Of a DNA stretch of 64,000 nucleotides, positions 55,752 through 64,000 are shown piece after piece. The DNA comes from Haladaptatus sp. R4. Lineage in GTDB: Archaea > Halobacteriota > Halobacteria > Halobacteriales > Haladaptataceae. A program made the translations under genes and the position numbers. A model generated the notes under the pieces. It searched no databases, was not told the DNA's origin, and worked only from the letters and a program-made list of their open reading frames with translations. The stretch lies in assembly GCF_001625445.1 (NCBI RefSeq), contig NZ_LWHG01000011.1, positions 930,001 to 994,000 of the forward strand, in the 5' to 3' direction. Position 1 is the first letter of the stretch. Each line of letters begins with the position of its first letter.

Positions 55752-56216
55752 CTACGAGCGGAATTCTTCTTCGGTCACGCGGACGACCACGGTGTCGTCC
55801 ACGTCGCGCAAATCGTATTCGGGGACGCCATCGACGGTTCGGGCGACGTACATCGGTTCGACGAGTTCTGCGCCGAACTCGTCCTCCACGACGCCGTACA
55901 CCTTCAGGAGCGGGTCCGTTTCGGCCGGTTCGACTTCGCGGTCGCGCACCCGAGCGGCGAGCTTTCGGGAGAGCCACTCCTCGTCGCTCACGCTCGGGTC
56001 GAGCACGAGCGCCTCGTCGACGAACCGAACCAGGTACCAGTTCAGGTCGTTCAACAGCGACGTCGCCGAGCCGACGCTGATGGTCTCCAGTTCGAGGCAG
56101 TTGCGATACGGTTCGCGGAGTTGGTAGGTCCCGAGCGCGTCGCGCGCCGTCTCCCTGGAGAACAGTTCGGCGCGCAATTCGACTTCCTCCGAACCGACGA
56201 GCAGGACACGGGTCAC
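55752..56216 (-). CDS. Haloarchaeal protein of unknown function (DUF5804-like)
   Basis: 154 aa, MTRVLLVGSEEVELRAELFS. Recognisable blocks: SRETARDALGTYQLREPYRN, GSATSLLNDLNWYLVRFVDE and LLKVYGVVEDEFGAELVEPM. I recall a haloarchaeal family of this pattern (DUF5804) but not its function. Cytoplasmic and acidic. It is followed on the same strand by the protein at 55193. Confidence 0.72.
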   Translation of the reverse strand: MTRVLLVGSEEVELRAELFSRETARDALGTYQLREPYRNCLELETISVGSATSLLNDLNWYLVRFVDEALVLDPSVSDEEWLSRKLAARVRDREVEPAETDPLLKVYGVVEDEFGAELVEPMYVARTVDGVPEYDLRDVDDTVVVRVTEEEFRS

Positions 56217-56294
56217 AGTTTTCGGTGGCAGCGGCGAACTAAAGCGATTTCGTCTTCCACCGAACCCGAAATCGAGTTTCGGTGTGGACGAATC

Positions 56295-56669
56295 TCAGGA
56301 GAGAAGGGTGGTCACGTCGGTGGACGAGACCATCCCAACGTACTCGTCATCGACGACGGGGAGGTGTTTGATTCCGTACGTGGTCATCATCGCGGCGACT
56401 TCCTCCATGTAGAGGTCGGGCGTGACCGTCTCGACATCCGTCGTCATCACATCCCCGACCGTTACTTGCGTGGGGTCCAGACCGTCAGCAGCGACTTCCA
56501 GCACGTCGGAGCTACTGATGATCGCTCGGGGGGAGGTCGTCACCACGAGCGCGCTGATTTCGTTGTCGCGCATCACTTTCGCGGCCTCGGTGATCGTCGC
56601 GTCCTTCGATACCGTCATCAGCGGCGTCGACATCATATCTCTGACTTGTTTTCTGTCGTTATTGCTCAT
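56295..56669 (-). CDS. CBS-domain pair protein
   Basis: 124 aa from MSNNDRKQVRDMMSTPLMTV. Two CBS domains: residues about 10-62 (MSTPLMTVSKDATITEAAKV) and 68-122 (VTVGDVMTTDVETVTPDLYM, ending YVGMVSSTDVTTLLS). CBS pairs bind adenosine nucleotides and sense energy state; stand-alone ones occur often in archaea. The start at MGW three codons upstream is also possible. Confidence 0.9.
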   Translation of the reverse strand: MSNNDRKQVRDMMSTPLMTVSKDATITEAAKVMRDNEISALVVTTSPRAIISSSDVLEVAADGLDPTQVTVGDVMTTDVETVTPDLYMEEVAAMMTTYGIKHLPVVDDEYVGMVSSTDVTTLLS

Positions 56670-56735
56670 CCATCCCATAGATGTGGCGAGGGACCATTGT
56701 TGTTTTGCCGCTACGAAGGGAAAGCAACGGACGAA

Positions 56736-57214
56736 ATGTCCGGGAAGGACGACGCCGAGAACGCACCCGAACTGCTCGTTCGCCCCGTGGGATACGTCGA
56801 AGACCGGGCGGTAATCCGTCGCCTCGGCGACCGGGATCTGTACCTCGGAAACCGGTTCGCGGCGCGCCCCGACTATCACGACCGGGAGTTCGATTACGTC
56901 CTCTCGGCGTCCACCGAAAGACATCCGCTGACGACACACCACCATCCGCTCATCGACGGGACGGGAAACGAGTGGTCCACGTTCGAATCGGCGGTGGATG
57001 CGCGCGCCGACTGTATCGAGCGGATGGCTCCCTACTGATTCACTGCAGGGCGGGGATTTCACGTAGTTCCACGCTCGTCGCAACCACGCTCGCCGCCGAA
57101 GAGAATCGGCGGTTTCACGACGCGCTCGCCCTCGTCCAAGAGGCCAGACCGTACGCGATGCCCAACCCCGCACTCCACGAGTTGGCGGTGGTCTACCTCG
57201 CCGCGAACCCGTAA
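56736..57214 (+). pseudogene. Dual-specificity/tyrosine protein phosphatase, frameshifted
   Basis: Starts MSGKDDAENAPELLVRPVGY. The first frame ends at ADCIERMAPY (57038) but family sequence continues in another frame as DGSLLIHCRAGISRSSTLVA, with the HC-x5-R phosphatase loop HCRAGISR, and to the end VVYLAANP. One added G at about 57023 gives an intact protein of about 159 aa. So an active Cys-based phosphatase is likely. It starts 67 nt from the divergent CBS gene. Confidence 0.82.
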
Positions 57215-57271
57215 CCGCGTCGTCGATTTCGACTGCTCGCGCCGACGTCGCTCTGCGTGCGACGGTAGCGA

Positions 57272-57757
57272 CTACAACTCTTTGGCGACCATCTCTCCCC
57301 AGTGGTCGAACCCGTGGCGCTCGTAGAACGCCCCGGCGCGGTCGTTTTCGCGGTCCACGTCGAGGACGAGGCGGTCGAGCGGGAGGTTCTGGTCGTCGGC
57401 GAGCGCGACGGCGGCGTCCATCAACTCGTCGGCGACGCCCGTTCCGCGGTGGTCCGGACGGACGAAGACCTCGTTCAGGATGGCGGCGTCCCAGATGAAC
57501 GCCAGTTCGTCCGGGAGGACGAAGACGTAGCCCGCCAGTTCGTCGCCCGCGTCGGCGACCGTCACACAGCGTCCGTCCCGATTCACGCACCACGCGACCC
57601 AATCGAGGTAGCGCTCGCGGTATTCGTCGGTCAGTTTCCCCTCGTACAGGTCGGCCTTGTTGTCGCCGCCGGTTCCGCTCCCGAGACCGAGTTCGAACGC
57701 CCGTTTCAGCGCCCAAAATTCGTCGGCGTCGCTCGGTTCGTACGGTCGAATTTCCAT
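57272..57757 (-). CDS. GNAT acetyltransferase
   Basis: 161 aa, MEIRPYEPSDADEFWALKRA. The acetyl-CoA loop is in VFVRPDHRGTGVADELMDAA (H-R-G-T-G-V), followed by LPLDRLVLDVDRENDRAGAF and YERHGFDHWGEM, the usual GNAT end. Substrate unknown. It sits in tandem orientation with the YdjM-type membrane protein upstream (24 nt). Confidence 0.9.
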   Translation of the reverse strand: MEIRPYEPSDADEFWALKRAFELGLGSGTGGDNKADLYEGKLTDEYRERYLDWVAWCVNRDGRCVTVADAGDELAGYVFVLPDELAFIWDAAILNEVFVRPDHRGTGVADELMDAAVALADDQNLPLDRLVLDVDRENDRAGAFYERHGFDHWGEMVAKEL

Positions 57758-57781
57758 ACCCCCTGTGGGTGTGATAGGGGC

Positions 57782-58393
57782 TTACTTCTTACGCGATTCC
57801 CAGATTCGAAAGCCGAGGATGCCGAAACTCATCGCGCCGAGGAGCAACTGCCGCCCGCTTCGGACGATGGGGAACATCCGCTCCTCGTTGCTCGGGTCGG
57901 GTCCCTGCGCGAGGTCGAAGCCGGTATCGTAGTGAGTCGTGTGCGTCGTTCCGTGGGTTTCCGGTTGGAGGAACGTGTCGATGATTCCGTGTTTGTTCGA
58001 GAAACTGAGCTTTCCGGAGACGCTGTAGAACTGGTCGTGGATCGGGTAAAAGACGTTCACGCCGTTCGTGAACAGATCGAGTCCGATTCCCGCGCCGACG
58101 TAGGCGACGAGTGCGACCCACGCGACACGAACGCCGTACGGTCCCCATCGCTGTTCGATTCTGTTCTCCCCGACGAGGTCGGCGAGCAGGACGATTCCGA
58201 TCGCTGTCGGGAGGAGGAGGTTGTGAAGGATCGCCCGATGTCCCCCCTGAATCCACAGTCCCAGCAGCGTGTCGAGGTCCGGAAACGCGGCGGCAGCAAG
58301 CACCACCACGGCCGCCCGCGTGTCGAAGTGTTCGGCAAGCAGCGACGTGGCGAGTAGGGCCCCCACCGCGACGTGTACCACCGTCGATGGCAT
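57782..58393 (-). CDS. Membrane-bound metal-dependent hydrolase (YdjM/DUF457 family)
   Basis: 203 aa with about five membrane segments: VAVGALLATSLLAE, AVVVLAAAAFPDLDTLLG (family H/D-rich site), ILHNLLLPTAIGIVLLADLV, and the loop HDQFYSVSGKLSFSNKHGII. YdjM homologues belong to a membrane metal-dependent hydrolase family of unknown substrate (LexA-regulated in bacteria). Several His/Asp residues (HVAVG, FPDLD, GGHRAILHN) could bind metal. Confidence 0.82.
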   Translation of the reverse strand: MPSTVVHVAVGALLATSLLAEHFDTRAAVVVLAAAAFPDLDTLLGLWIQGGHRAILHNLLLPTAIGIVLLADLVGENRIEQRWGPYGVRVAWVALVAYVGAGIGLDLFTNGVNVFYPIHDQFYSVSGKLSFSNKHGIIDTFLQPETHGTTHTTHYDTGFDLAQGPDPSNEERMFPIVRSGRQLLLGAMSFGILGFRIWESRKK

Positions 58394-58666
58394 CGGGCGA
58401 TGAACGAGCGCATCGCGGAAAGTAGTGCGGTGGGAACCGTCGCCGTAGGGGACGCATACTTTCGGATGGGAGCAGATAGGGACGGATGGATGTCGGCTGA
58501 GTGTAGCTGATTCCGCGATGGGCCTCGAAGCGCTTCCGCCTACGCCGCACTACTCGATTGTGGCGGCGTTTCGCGGCGGACGATTCTCCTTCCGCCATCT
58601 CACTTTCGACACCCGTCGAATGCTGGTTTCGATACTCTTTTCCGAAGCTCACTCTCATGCCAAAAT

Positions 58667-59374
58667 ATGACAAACGCGCGCCGGACGCTCGCCGAGCAGA
58701 TTGCGGGCGAGATAACGCTGAGTGACGACCCCGGAGCGACGCTTCGCAAGTGGCGAACCGACTTCGACGTGTCCCAGACCGCACTCGCCGACCATCTCGA
58801 CGTCTCGTCGTCGGTCATCTCCGATTACGAGAGCGGGCGGCGCGAGAATCCGGGTATCGGCGTCGTCCGCCGCACCGTCACGGCACTGCTCGACATCGAC
58901 GAACGCCGCGGCGGCGACCGTATCCGACAGTACGCCCGCGTCCTGTCGGCGGGATTCGACAGCACCATCGTCAACGATTTGCGCGAATACCCGACGAGCA
59001 TCCCGCTCGCCGACTTCTACGACGAAATCAACGCGACGGAACTCGCGTCGGGGACGACGTCGAGCATCACGGGCCACACCGTCATCGACAGTATCGAAGC
59101 CATCACCCGCCTCTCCAGCGAGGAGTTCTATCGACTGTACGGGCAGAGCACGAACCGTGCACTCGTCTTCACGAACGTCACGCGCGGGGAATCGCCGCTG
59201 GTCGCCATGCGCGTCGTCACTCCGACGCCGAACGCCGTCGTCCTCCACGGTATCGACGCGGACGAGTTGTGGGATTACGCGCCGAAGATGGCCCAACTGG
59301 ACGGCTTCTCGCTCGCCGTCACGAACTGTGAGAAGGAAACCATGTTGGACGCCATGCGCGACTTCGCCCCGTAA
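58667..59374 (+). CDS. XRE-type transcriptional regulator with C-terminal ligand domain (COG1709 type)
   Basis: 235 aa, MTNARRTLAEQIAGEITLSD. The HTH is at about 28-75: LRKWRTDFDVSQTALADHLD, then SSVISDYESGRRENPGIGVV. The rest (about 90-235) is the archaeal C-terminal domain of this family, with VFTNVTRGESPLVAMRVVTP and DYAPKMAQLDGFSLAVTNCE. The role is transcription control with an unknown signal. The gene is upstream of the 100-aa Cys protein and the proteasome pair, without being clearly in their operon. Confidence 0.87.
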   Translation: MTNARRTLAEQIAGEITLSDDPGATLRKWRTDFDVSQTALADHLDVSSSVISDYESGRRENPGIGVVRRTVTALLDIDERRGGDRIRQYARVLSAGFDSTIVNDLREYPTSIPLADFYDEINATELASGTTSSITGHTVIDSIEAITRLSSEEFYRLYGQSTNRALVFTNVTRGESPLVAMRVVTPTPNAVVLHGIDADELWDYAPKMAQLDGFSLAVTNCEKETMLDAMRDFAP

Positions 59375-59513
59375 CGAACGGTTGGATACTCTCGACTCAT
59401 CTCGGACCATTTCCGAATCATATCGAGACCGACTGTCCCTACTTCGTGACATAATAAAGGGTGGCGTGGTGAAGGCCATAATTGAACCATATCAGATGTG
59501 TCTGATTGGATTA

Positions 59514-59816
59514 ATGAGTGTGGAGAAATCACGGAACGGGGGCGACGGTTGTCGTTCGACGTGTCCGTGGTGTGCTGAAGGTATCGAGAATATGTCTAAT
59601 TCCGTCCGAATCGCGCCGCCTGACCACCGCCCGCCCGAACATCGTCCCGACGATAGGGGATGGCAACTACACACCGACTGCGCCGCCGAGTGGCGCGAGT
59701 TCGTGACCCACCTCCGAACCATCGCGGGGCGTGGCGCGTTCCGGGCGCTCGTCGAAGGACCGCTCTCGGGTGACGTCAACGACATGGTCGAATGGGAGTT
59801 ACCTGACACGAGCTAA
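59514..59816 (+). CDS. Small Cys/His-containing protein, upstream of proteasome genes
   Basis: About 100 aa, MSVEKSRNGGDGCRSTCPWC. A CRSTCPWC cluster plus a downstream HTDCAAEW suggests zinc binding; the rest is hydrophilic (RIAPPDHRPPEHRPDDRGWQ). Start uncertain; another ATG lies 6 codons upstream and the Met at MSNSVRIAPP is a third option. The family is unknown to me. Its stop codon is inside the 20-bp palindrome that precedes the proteasome beta gene. Confidence 0.55.
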   Translation: MSVEKSRNGGDGCRSTCPWCAEGIENMSNSVRIAPPDHRPPEHRPDDRGWQLHTDCAAEWREFVTHLRTIAGRGAFRALVEGPLSGDVNDMVEWELPDTS

Positions 59817-59830
59817 AATATATTTTAGCT
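59811..59830. promoter_or_regulatory. Perfect 20-bp palindrome over the proteasome promoter
   Basis: AGCTAAAATATATTTTAGCT. It includes the TATA-like centre (AAATATATTT) 35-54 nt before the beta subunit start and the TAA of the upstream gene. It may be promoter, operator and/or an AT-rich transcription end. Confidence 0.55.
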
Positions 59831-59864
59831 AACACTTTTCCGCTCTCCAGCCTTTCGTTTCACC

Positions 59865-60491
59865 ATGTCCGATACCATAGTGAAGACCGGTACGACGACG
59901 GTTGCGTTGACGACCGACGAGGGCGTCCTCCTCGCCGCGGACCGCCGGGCCAGCCTCGGCGGTCGTTTCGTCTCCAACAAGAACGTCCAGAAAGTGCAGG
60001 CCGTTCACCCGACGGCTGCGCTGACGATGGCGGGCGGCGTCGGCAGTTTGCAGGCGTTCATCCGCACGCTCCGCGCCGAAGCCTCCCTGTACGAAACGCG
60101 CCGGGATACGTCGATCGACATGGCCGCGCTCTCGACGCTCGCCGGGAACCTCCTTCGCAGCGGTCCCTACCGCGCCGACCAACCGACGCTCGGCGGCGTC
60201 GATGCGACCGGAGCGCACATCTACAGCCTCGACCCCGCGGGCGGCGTCATGGAAGACGACTACATCGCCGCCGGAAGCGGAATGCAACTGGCCTACGGTG
60301 TTCTCGAACGCGAGTACGACCCCGACCTCTCCCTCGAAGGCACACGGCGCGTCGCGGCCAACGCCGTCGAAAGCGCCGTCCAGCGCGACACCGCCAGCGG
60401 CAACGGTGTGACGATTGCCACGGTGACGAGCGACGGCGTGGAAATCGAGTCGTACGACGAGTTCGCGGAGATCACGGAGGTGGCAGCATGA
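59865..60491 (+). CDS. psmB: Proteasome beta subunit (second-type, short propeptide)
   Basis: Catalytic subunit of the 20S proteasome, 208 aa. Autocleavage is expected in VKTG-TTTVALTTDEGVLLAA, giving an N-terminal Thr nucleophile; the active-site Lys lies in AADRRASLGGRF region and the Gly/Ser cluster AAGSGMQLAYGVLE is present. Haloarchaeal PsmB usually has a propeptide of around 49 residues; here only nine precede TTT. It overlaps psmA by 4 nt. Probably a second copy in the genome. Confidence 0.9.
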   Translation: MSDTIVKTGTTTVALTTDEGVLLAADRRASLGGRFVSNKNVQKVQAVHPTAALTMAGGVGSLQAFIRTLRAEASLYETRRDTSIDMAALSTLAGNLLRSGPYRADQPTLGGVDATGAHIYSLDPAGGVMEDDYIAAGSGMQLAYGVLEREYDPDLSLEGTRRVAANAVESAVQRDTASGNGVTIATVTSDGVEIESYDEFAEITEVAA

Positions 60492-61291
60492 ACGGCGGAC
60501 AACAGCAGGCCTACGACCGCGGGACGAACATCTTCTCGCCCGACGGCCGCCTCTATCAGGTGGAGTACGCCCGCGAAGCGGTTCGTCGGGGAAGCGTCAG
60601 CGTCGGCGTCCGCGCACGGGACGGCGTCGTTCTGGCGGCCAAAAAGGCCGTCCGGTCGCCGCTGATGGAGGCGACGGCCATCGAAAAGCTTCACAAAATC
60701 GACGACCACATCGGCGTCGCCAGCGCGGGCCACGTCGCCGACGCCCGCCGACTCGTGGACTTCGGCCGCCGCCGCGCTCAGACCGACCGCCTGCGTTACG
60801 ATGAACCGATGGGAATCGATCCGTTCACCAAGGCGATGGTCGATCACGTGCAGGAGTTCACCCAACAGGGCGGCGCGCGGCCGTTCGGCGCGGCGCTGCT
60901 GATTGGCGGCGTCGAACCACGTTCGACGGATTTGTCGAGCGGGGTGACCCCGCGAGACGGTGTCGAACCGACTACCGGCGAGGACGAACCGCCCCAACCG
61001 CGGTTGTTCGAGACCGACCCGTCTGGGACGTTCTACGAGTGGCAGGCGACCGCCATCGGCGCGGAAGACGGGACGGTTCGGGAGTACCTCGAAGCCAACT
61101 ACGACCCACAGGGTTCGGTCCAGTCCGGCATCGAACTCGCGCTGTCGGCGCTCGCGGAATCCGAAGAAGGTGGCCTCTCGCCCGAGGAAGTGGACGTGGC
61201 GACGGTCGCGCCGACCTACCAGGCGCTCGGCATCGAGGAGCGTCGGGAGACGCTGGAGTCGTTGGACCTGCTGGACGAACGGGCGTCCTAA
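60488..61291 (+). CDS. psmA: Proteasome alpha subunit (divergent copy with insertion)
   Basis: Outer-ring subunit forming the gated pore, 267 aa. The N-terminal gate/YDR region is QQQAYDRGTNIFSPDGRLYQ with VEYAREAVRRGSVSVGVRAR, a diagnostic alpha signature. Between about 148 and 185 there is an insertion rich in Thr/Asp/Pro (DLSSGVTPRDGVEPTTGEDE) that ordinary archaeal alphas lack; the core continues with SGTFYEWQATAIGAEDGTVR. It is co-translated with the beta subunit (ATGA), unusual because haloarchaeal alpha and beta genes are normally apart. Confidence 0.88.
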   Translation: MNGGQQQAYDRGTNIFSPDGRLYQVEYAREAVRRGSVSVGVRARDGVVLAAKKAVRSPLMEATAIEKLHKIDDHIGVASAGHVADARRLVDFGRRRAQTDRLRYDEPMGIDPFTKAMVDHVQEFTQQGGARPFGAALLIGGVEPRSTDLSSGVTPRDGVEPTTGEDEPPQPRLFETDPSGTFYEWQATAIGAEDGTVREYLEANYDPQGSVQSGIELALSALAESEEGGLSPEEVDVATVAPTYQALGIEERRETLESLDLLDERAS

Positions 61292-61388
61292 CGGCGGTTC
61301 GAAATTCGGTTCTCGTTTTTCGGCGTGAAATGGTTACCGGACGAAGGGCTGACTGAGGATTAAGGTCGTCCGAGTAGGAGGTCTCGAT

Positions 61389-61972
61389 GTGAAATCGAAC
61401 CTCCTCGCGCTCTTGGACGAACTCCGAATCATCGGTCAGAACGGGCTTCGATATGCGGATAACCATCACGACGAACGGCGGTACGGTCGAATACTCGACC
61501 TGGTCGCGGAACACTACGGCCAAACGCTCGCGGTGAATCCGGACGACGTTCGCGAACGGTTCGCCGAGGAGGTCGGGCATATCACGCCGAAAATCGCGGC
61601 CGGTGCCGCGATTTTGACGACGACGGACGAATCCTGTTGATGAAGCGCGCCGACAGCGGTGAGTGGATGGTCCCAGGCGGGTTCCTCGACCCGGGTGAGG
61701 GTCCCGAACGGGCGGTGGTTCGCGAGACGAAAGAGGAGACGAATCTCGATGTTCGAATTCGGACGCTGGTCGGCGCACACTACCAACCAGCGACCGAACA
61801 CCACGTCAACGAAGCCGTCGGACTCGTCTACCTCTGTGAGCGCTTGGGCGGAACGCTTCGAGGGTCGGAGGAGAGTTCGGACCTCGGGTATTGGCACATC
61901 GAGGACGTTCCGGTGTGGCACCGCGATTTTCACGAGATAGCGTACGAAGCACGTGACGTGTGGCAGCAATGA
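61389..61972 (+). pseudogene. Nudix hydrolase with Nudix_N domain, frameshifted
   Basis: About 194-aa protein split in two frames. The first half MKSNLLALLDELRIIGQNGL (GTG start) is the helical Nudix N-terminal domain and reaches TPKIAAGAAIL; the next frame continues DDDGRILLMKRADSGEWMVP with the Nudix box GGFLDPGEGPERAVVRETKE ET. One added G at TTG-ACGAC joins them. Hydrolyses nucleoside diphosphates linked to another moiety; members with this N-domain often act on ADP-ribose-type substrates. Confidence 0.82.
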
Positions 61973-62030
61973 CACGAGGCGACATCGAACTCGTCGTGAG
62001 CAGGTGGTCGTCGCAGCGTTTCTTGACCTC

Positions 62031-63041
62031 TCAGGACGCGGTCTGCCCCGTTTCGCGCACCGTCACGACCTCCAGATTCGAGGCGACGAACAGCGACAGC
62101 ACGTCGCCGTCCACCGCCGTCGAAACCCGAACGCACCACGGGTCCTCCGAGACGACTGCTTCGCGCCACTCCTCGCCGACGTTCCAGACGGGGCGCTCCC
62201 GGATGTCGATGCCGTGGCGGTGGTAGAACGAGATGACCGCCGGATGCTCCAGCACCGCGAGCGTGACCGGCGAGCGAAGCCGACAGCCACAGCGCTCGCA
62301 GTCGAACTGGACCTGCGGGCGGCGGTGGTCGGCTTCGTCGTTTTCTGCATCGTGATACTCCACGTGTGCGTTCGCCGGGGCACTGCACTCCGGGCAGACG
62401 CCGTCGGCCATGAGCGACAGGCGGTGGCGGTGGTGCCGGTCGAACGCCGTCAGCAGGCCGTCGGGGTCGTGGGCGCGGTGGCCACCGGGCGGAAACGGTA
62501 ACGTGAGCGTCGGGCGTTCGCAGGCCCGGCATTCGACGACGACGTAGTTGTCCTCGCCGTGGGCTTCCAGTTCCTCTTTGCCGCAGAACGGGCACGGGTC
62601 GCCGATCCGAATCGGGTCGAAATCCACGCTATCGGTGTACGTCCCGGCGCGAATCGCCCGCGCGATTTCCCGCCCGGCGTAGGTCAAGGTGTATCCGCCG
62701 TCCGTCTTCCGGACGAAGTGCTCGGCCAACTGTCGCAGGTGGTACGAAAAGCCAGCCGTATTGTCGGCTGGCGACGCCTCGAACAGGTCCGAGAACGCCA
62801 GCGTGTCCTCGCCGTCCGCCTCGGCGTCGAGCAGCGCGCGGAGCGCGGCCATCCGAACCTCGTTGCCGAGGACGCCGAAGGCGTCCGTCGGGTCCACTTC
62901 CTCCGCGTCGGATTCGAGGACGAGTTCGGGTTCGGAATCATCTTCGAACTCGGTTTCGGCATCGAGTCCGGTATCGAGTTCGGTTTCGACTGTCTCCGGC
63001 AGTTCGTCCGCCGTCTGGGGTTCCGGCTCGGTTTCGGTCAT
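62031..63041 (-). CDS. ArsR-like winged-helix protein with zinc-ribbon C-terminal domain
   Basis: 336 aa from MTETEPEPQTADELPETVET. The first 50 residues are an acidic tail-like segment; the winged-helix is at about 55-125 (FGVLGNEVRMAALRALLDAE, LFEASPADNTAGFSYHLRQL), as in haloarchaeal ArsR-type regulators. Then four CxxC/CxC zinc sites: DPCPFCGKEE, ECRACERPTL, GVCPECSAPA and CERCGC. Probably a transcription regulator; the signal and targets are unknown. Starts further upstream in the same frame are not supported. Confidence 0.85.
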   Translation of the reverse strand: MTETEPEPQTADELPETVETELDTGLDAETEFEDDSEPELVLESDAEEVDPTDAFGVLGNEVRMAALRALLDAEADGEDTLAFSDLFEASPADNTAGFSYHLRQLAEHFVRKTDGGYTLTYAGREIARAIRAGTYTDSVDFDPIRIGDPCPFCGKEELEAHGEDNYVVVECRACERPTLTLPFPPGGHRAHDPDGLLTAFDRHHRHRLSLMADGVCPECSAPANAHVEYHDAENDEADHRRPQVQFDCERCGCRLRSPVTLAVLEHPAVISFYHRHGIDIRERPVWNVGEEWREAVVSEDPWCVRVSTAVDGDVLSLFVASNLEVVTVRETGQTAS

Positions 63042-63390
63042 TTCGTTCGGTGTGGTTTCGGGTGGATTTTCGGAGTCGGACGTGTGTCGCTTAGTTGCAC
63101 GGACGGGCGCGACTCGGATAAGTCGTCCGCTCACGGCGACTACGTGGAGGAAAACAGCAAGTGGGACGACTTCAACAGACGGTGGTTCTTCGACTGGAGA
63201 GCAGACTTCAGCGACTAGGCAGAAGGCACACCCGACGGCGGATGCTTCGCTCGCCACCGCTTCGCGTTGGCTCGCCTCCGCGCCCAACAACGATTGCAGT
63301 CGTGGTGAAGGACAGTTCGCAGAAAATAGACCCGCAGCGCAAAACGAAAATCGCCGTTCTTCCCGGCCGTCTTTGTCCTTCTCCGCCGTC
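63042..63390. other. Intergenic region without recognised gene
   Basis: About 350 bp between the ArsR-like gene and HMG-CoA synthase. The middle (63220-63300) has GCTTCGCTCGCCACCGCTTC-type haloarchaeal inverted-repeat sequence. Short ORFs crossing it have no family resemblance. Confidence 0.4.
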
Positions 63391-64000
63391 TTATTCGACG
63401 TACTCGTAGACGCGCTCGTCCATCTCGCCGCGGCCGGTGAAGACGAACTCGTCTTCTGGTTCGGTGAAGTCGTCGAGTTCGACGCGCTTGTCGTGGTTGT
63501 GCCGGTCGTGGACCTGCTCGTACTCGTCGTAGGAGAGGTTGTAGCGGTTCCGAATCTGCTCGTCGATGGAGAGTTGGTCGATTTCCTCATCCCAGCCGTC
63601 CTGGACGGTTTCGGCGTGGATTTCGGCCTGTGCGCCGCTCCCGTAGGAGCCGACGAGGAGCTTCTTGCCGACCATTTCCATGTCGTTTTCGGCGGCGTAC
63701 TGGAGCGCCGAGGCGCGGGCGATGTGGACCGACCCGGTGTACCAGTTGCCGACCTCGCGCGAGATGCGCAGCGTCGGTTCGATGGTGTTCGCGTACCACT
63801 CCTGGTACTGTTCGGTCGCCTTGAGGTCGTCCATGTACGCGCTGATGGCTTCCTCGAACTGCTCGCGGTTGTCGTAGTCCTGCTCGCGGGGTTGGTGGCC
63901 GATTTCGGCAGCGAGGTCGTCTTCGATTTCCGTGTCCCGAATCGTGTGGCGGAAGGCGAACAACCCGGCCTTGCGGACCATTCCGGGGAACGGCGTGTGG
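63391..64000 (-). CDS. hmgB: Hydroxymethylglutaryl-CoA synthase, C-terminal part (window cuts 5' end)
   Basis: Makes HMG-CoA from acetyl-CoA and acetoacetyl-CoA for archaeal isoprenoid lipids. About 203 codons of the 3' part are visible: HTPFPGMVRKAGLFAFRHTI, EVGNWYTGSVHIARASALQY, VGKKLLVGSYGSGAQAEIHA and the end GEMDERVYEYVE, which match archaeal HMG-CoA synthase. The active-site Cys and start codon lie beyond position 64000. The frame is open up to the window edge. Confidence 0.93.
   Translation of the reverse strand, partial: HTPFPGMVRKAGLFAFRHTIRDTEIEDDLAAEIGHQPREQDYDNREQFEEAISAYMDDLKATEQYQEWYANTIEPTLRISREVGNWYTGSVHIARASALQYAAENDMEMVGKKLLVGSYGSGAQAEIHAETVQDGWDEEIDQLSIDEQIRNRYNLSYDEYEQVHDRHNHDKRVELDDFTEPEDEFVFTGRGEMDERVYEYVE

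Noticed and set aside
62559-63218. 219-codon forward ORF opposite the ArsR-like gene
   Set aside because: Antisense shadow with Val/Gly/Phe-rich composition and no homology.

Overview
The window is chromosomal DNA of an extremely halophilic archaeon (class Halobacteria). The evidence is a strongly acidic proteome, high GC with G/C-rich third codon positions, archaeal-type ribosomal proteins (L19e, L32e, S4e), an archaeal Orc1/Cdc6, RFC large subunit, archaeal SAM synthetase, a 20S proteasome pair and several bacterio-opsin-activator-type (HTH_10) regulators. A Haladaptatus-like genus is my guess only.

Layout. 1-10.9 kb: the archaeal S10/spc ribosomal superoperon on the minus strand, led by a SPOUT RNA methyltransferase gene and running L3-L4-L23-L2-S19-L22-S3-L29-Rnp1-S17-L14-L24-S4e-L5-S14-S8-L6-L32e-L19e-L18, the last cut by the window edge. 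11.0-12.2 kb: two identical tRNA-Gly(GCC) genes, each followed by detached copies of the tRNA 3' end. 12.3-14.9 kb: flavin-type oxidase-fold protein, DpsA, thiamine-binding protein, small zinc protein, AbrB-type regulator. 14.9-19.5 kb: glycine cleavage genes gcvT-gcvH-gcvPA-gcvPB. 19.5-25.9 kb: lipoprotein, regulator, acyl-CoA dehydrogenase, DHH phosphoesterase, and a regulator/cytochrome P450 divergent pair. 26-28.3 kb: orc1/cdc6 and a repeat-rich replication origin. 28.5-36.2 kb: SAM synthetase, CYTH protein, GNAT acetyltransferases, regulators, PhzF. 36.3-38.4 kb: arsenic operon arsR-acr3-arsC. 38.5-50.4 kb: RFC large subunit, NhaC antiporter, polar amino acid ABC transporter, CtaA, M24 peptidase, malic enzyme. 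50.4-51.25 kb: a gene-free stretch of structured repeats. 51.26-64 kb: DUF255 protein, thioredoxin, cysteine synthase, CBS protein, phosphatase, an adjacent proteasome beta/alpha pair, Nudix hydrolase, HTH/zinc protein and HMG-CoA synthase, cut by the window end.

Two themes cut across the annotation. First, at least ten genes carry what reads as a single missing base in a short G or C run. The uniform pattern points to sequencing deletions rather than ten independent gene deaths, so these genes are probably functional in the cell. Second, the window is rich in uncatalogued repeat structure: phased 21-bp and 35-bp arrays at the origin, tRNA-derived repeats, two double-hairpin insertions inside coding sequence (rnp1 and gcvPB), a 15-bp-TIR stem-loop element, and a second haloarchaeal structured repeat next to it.
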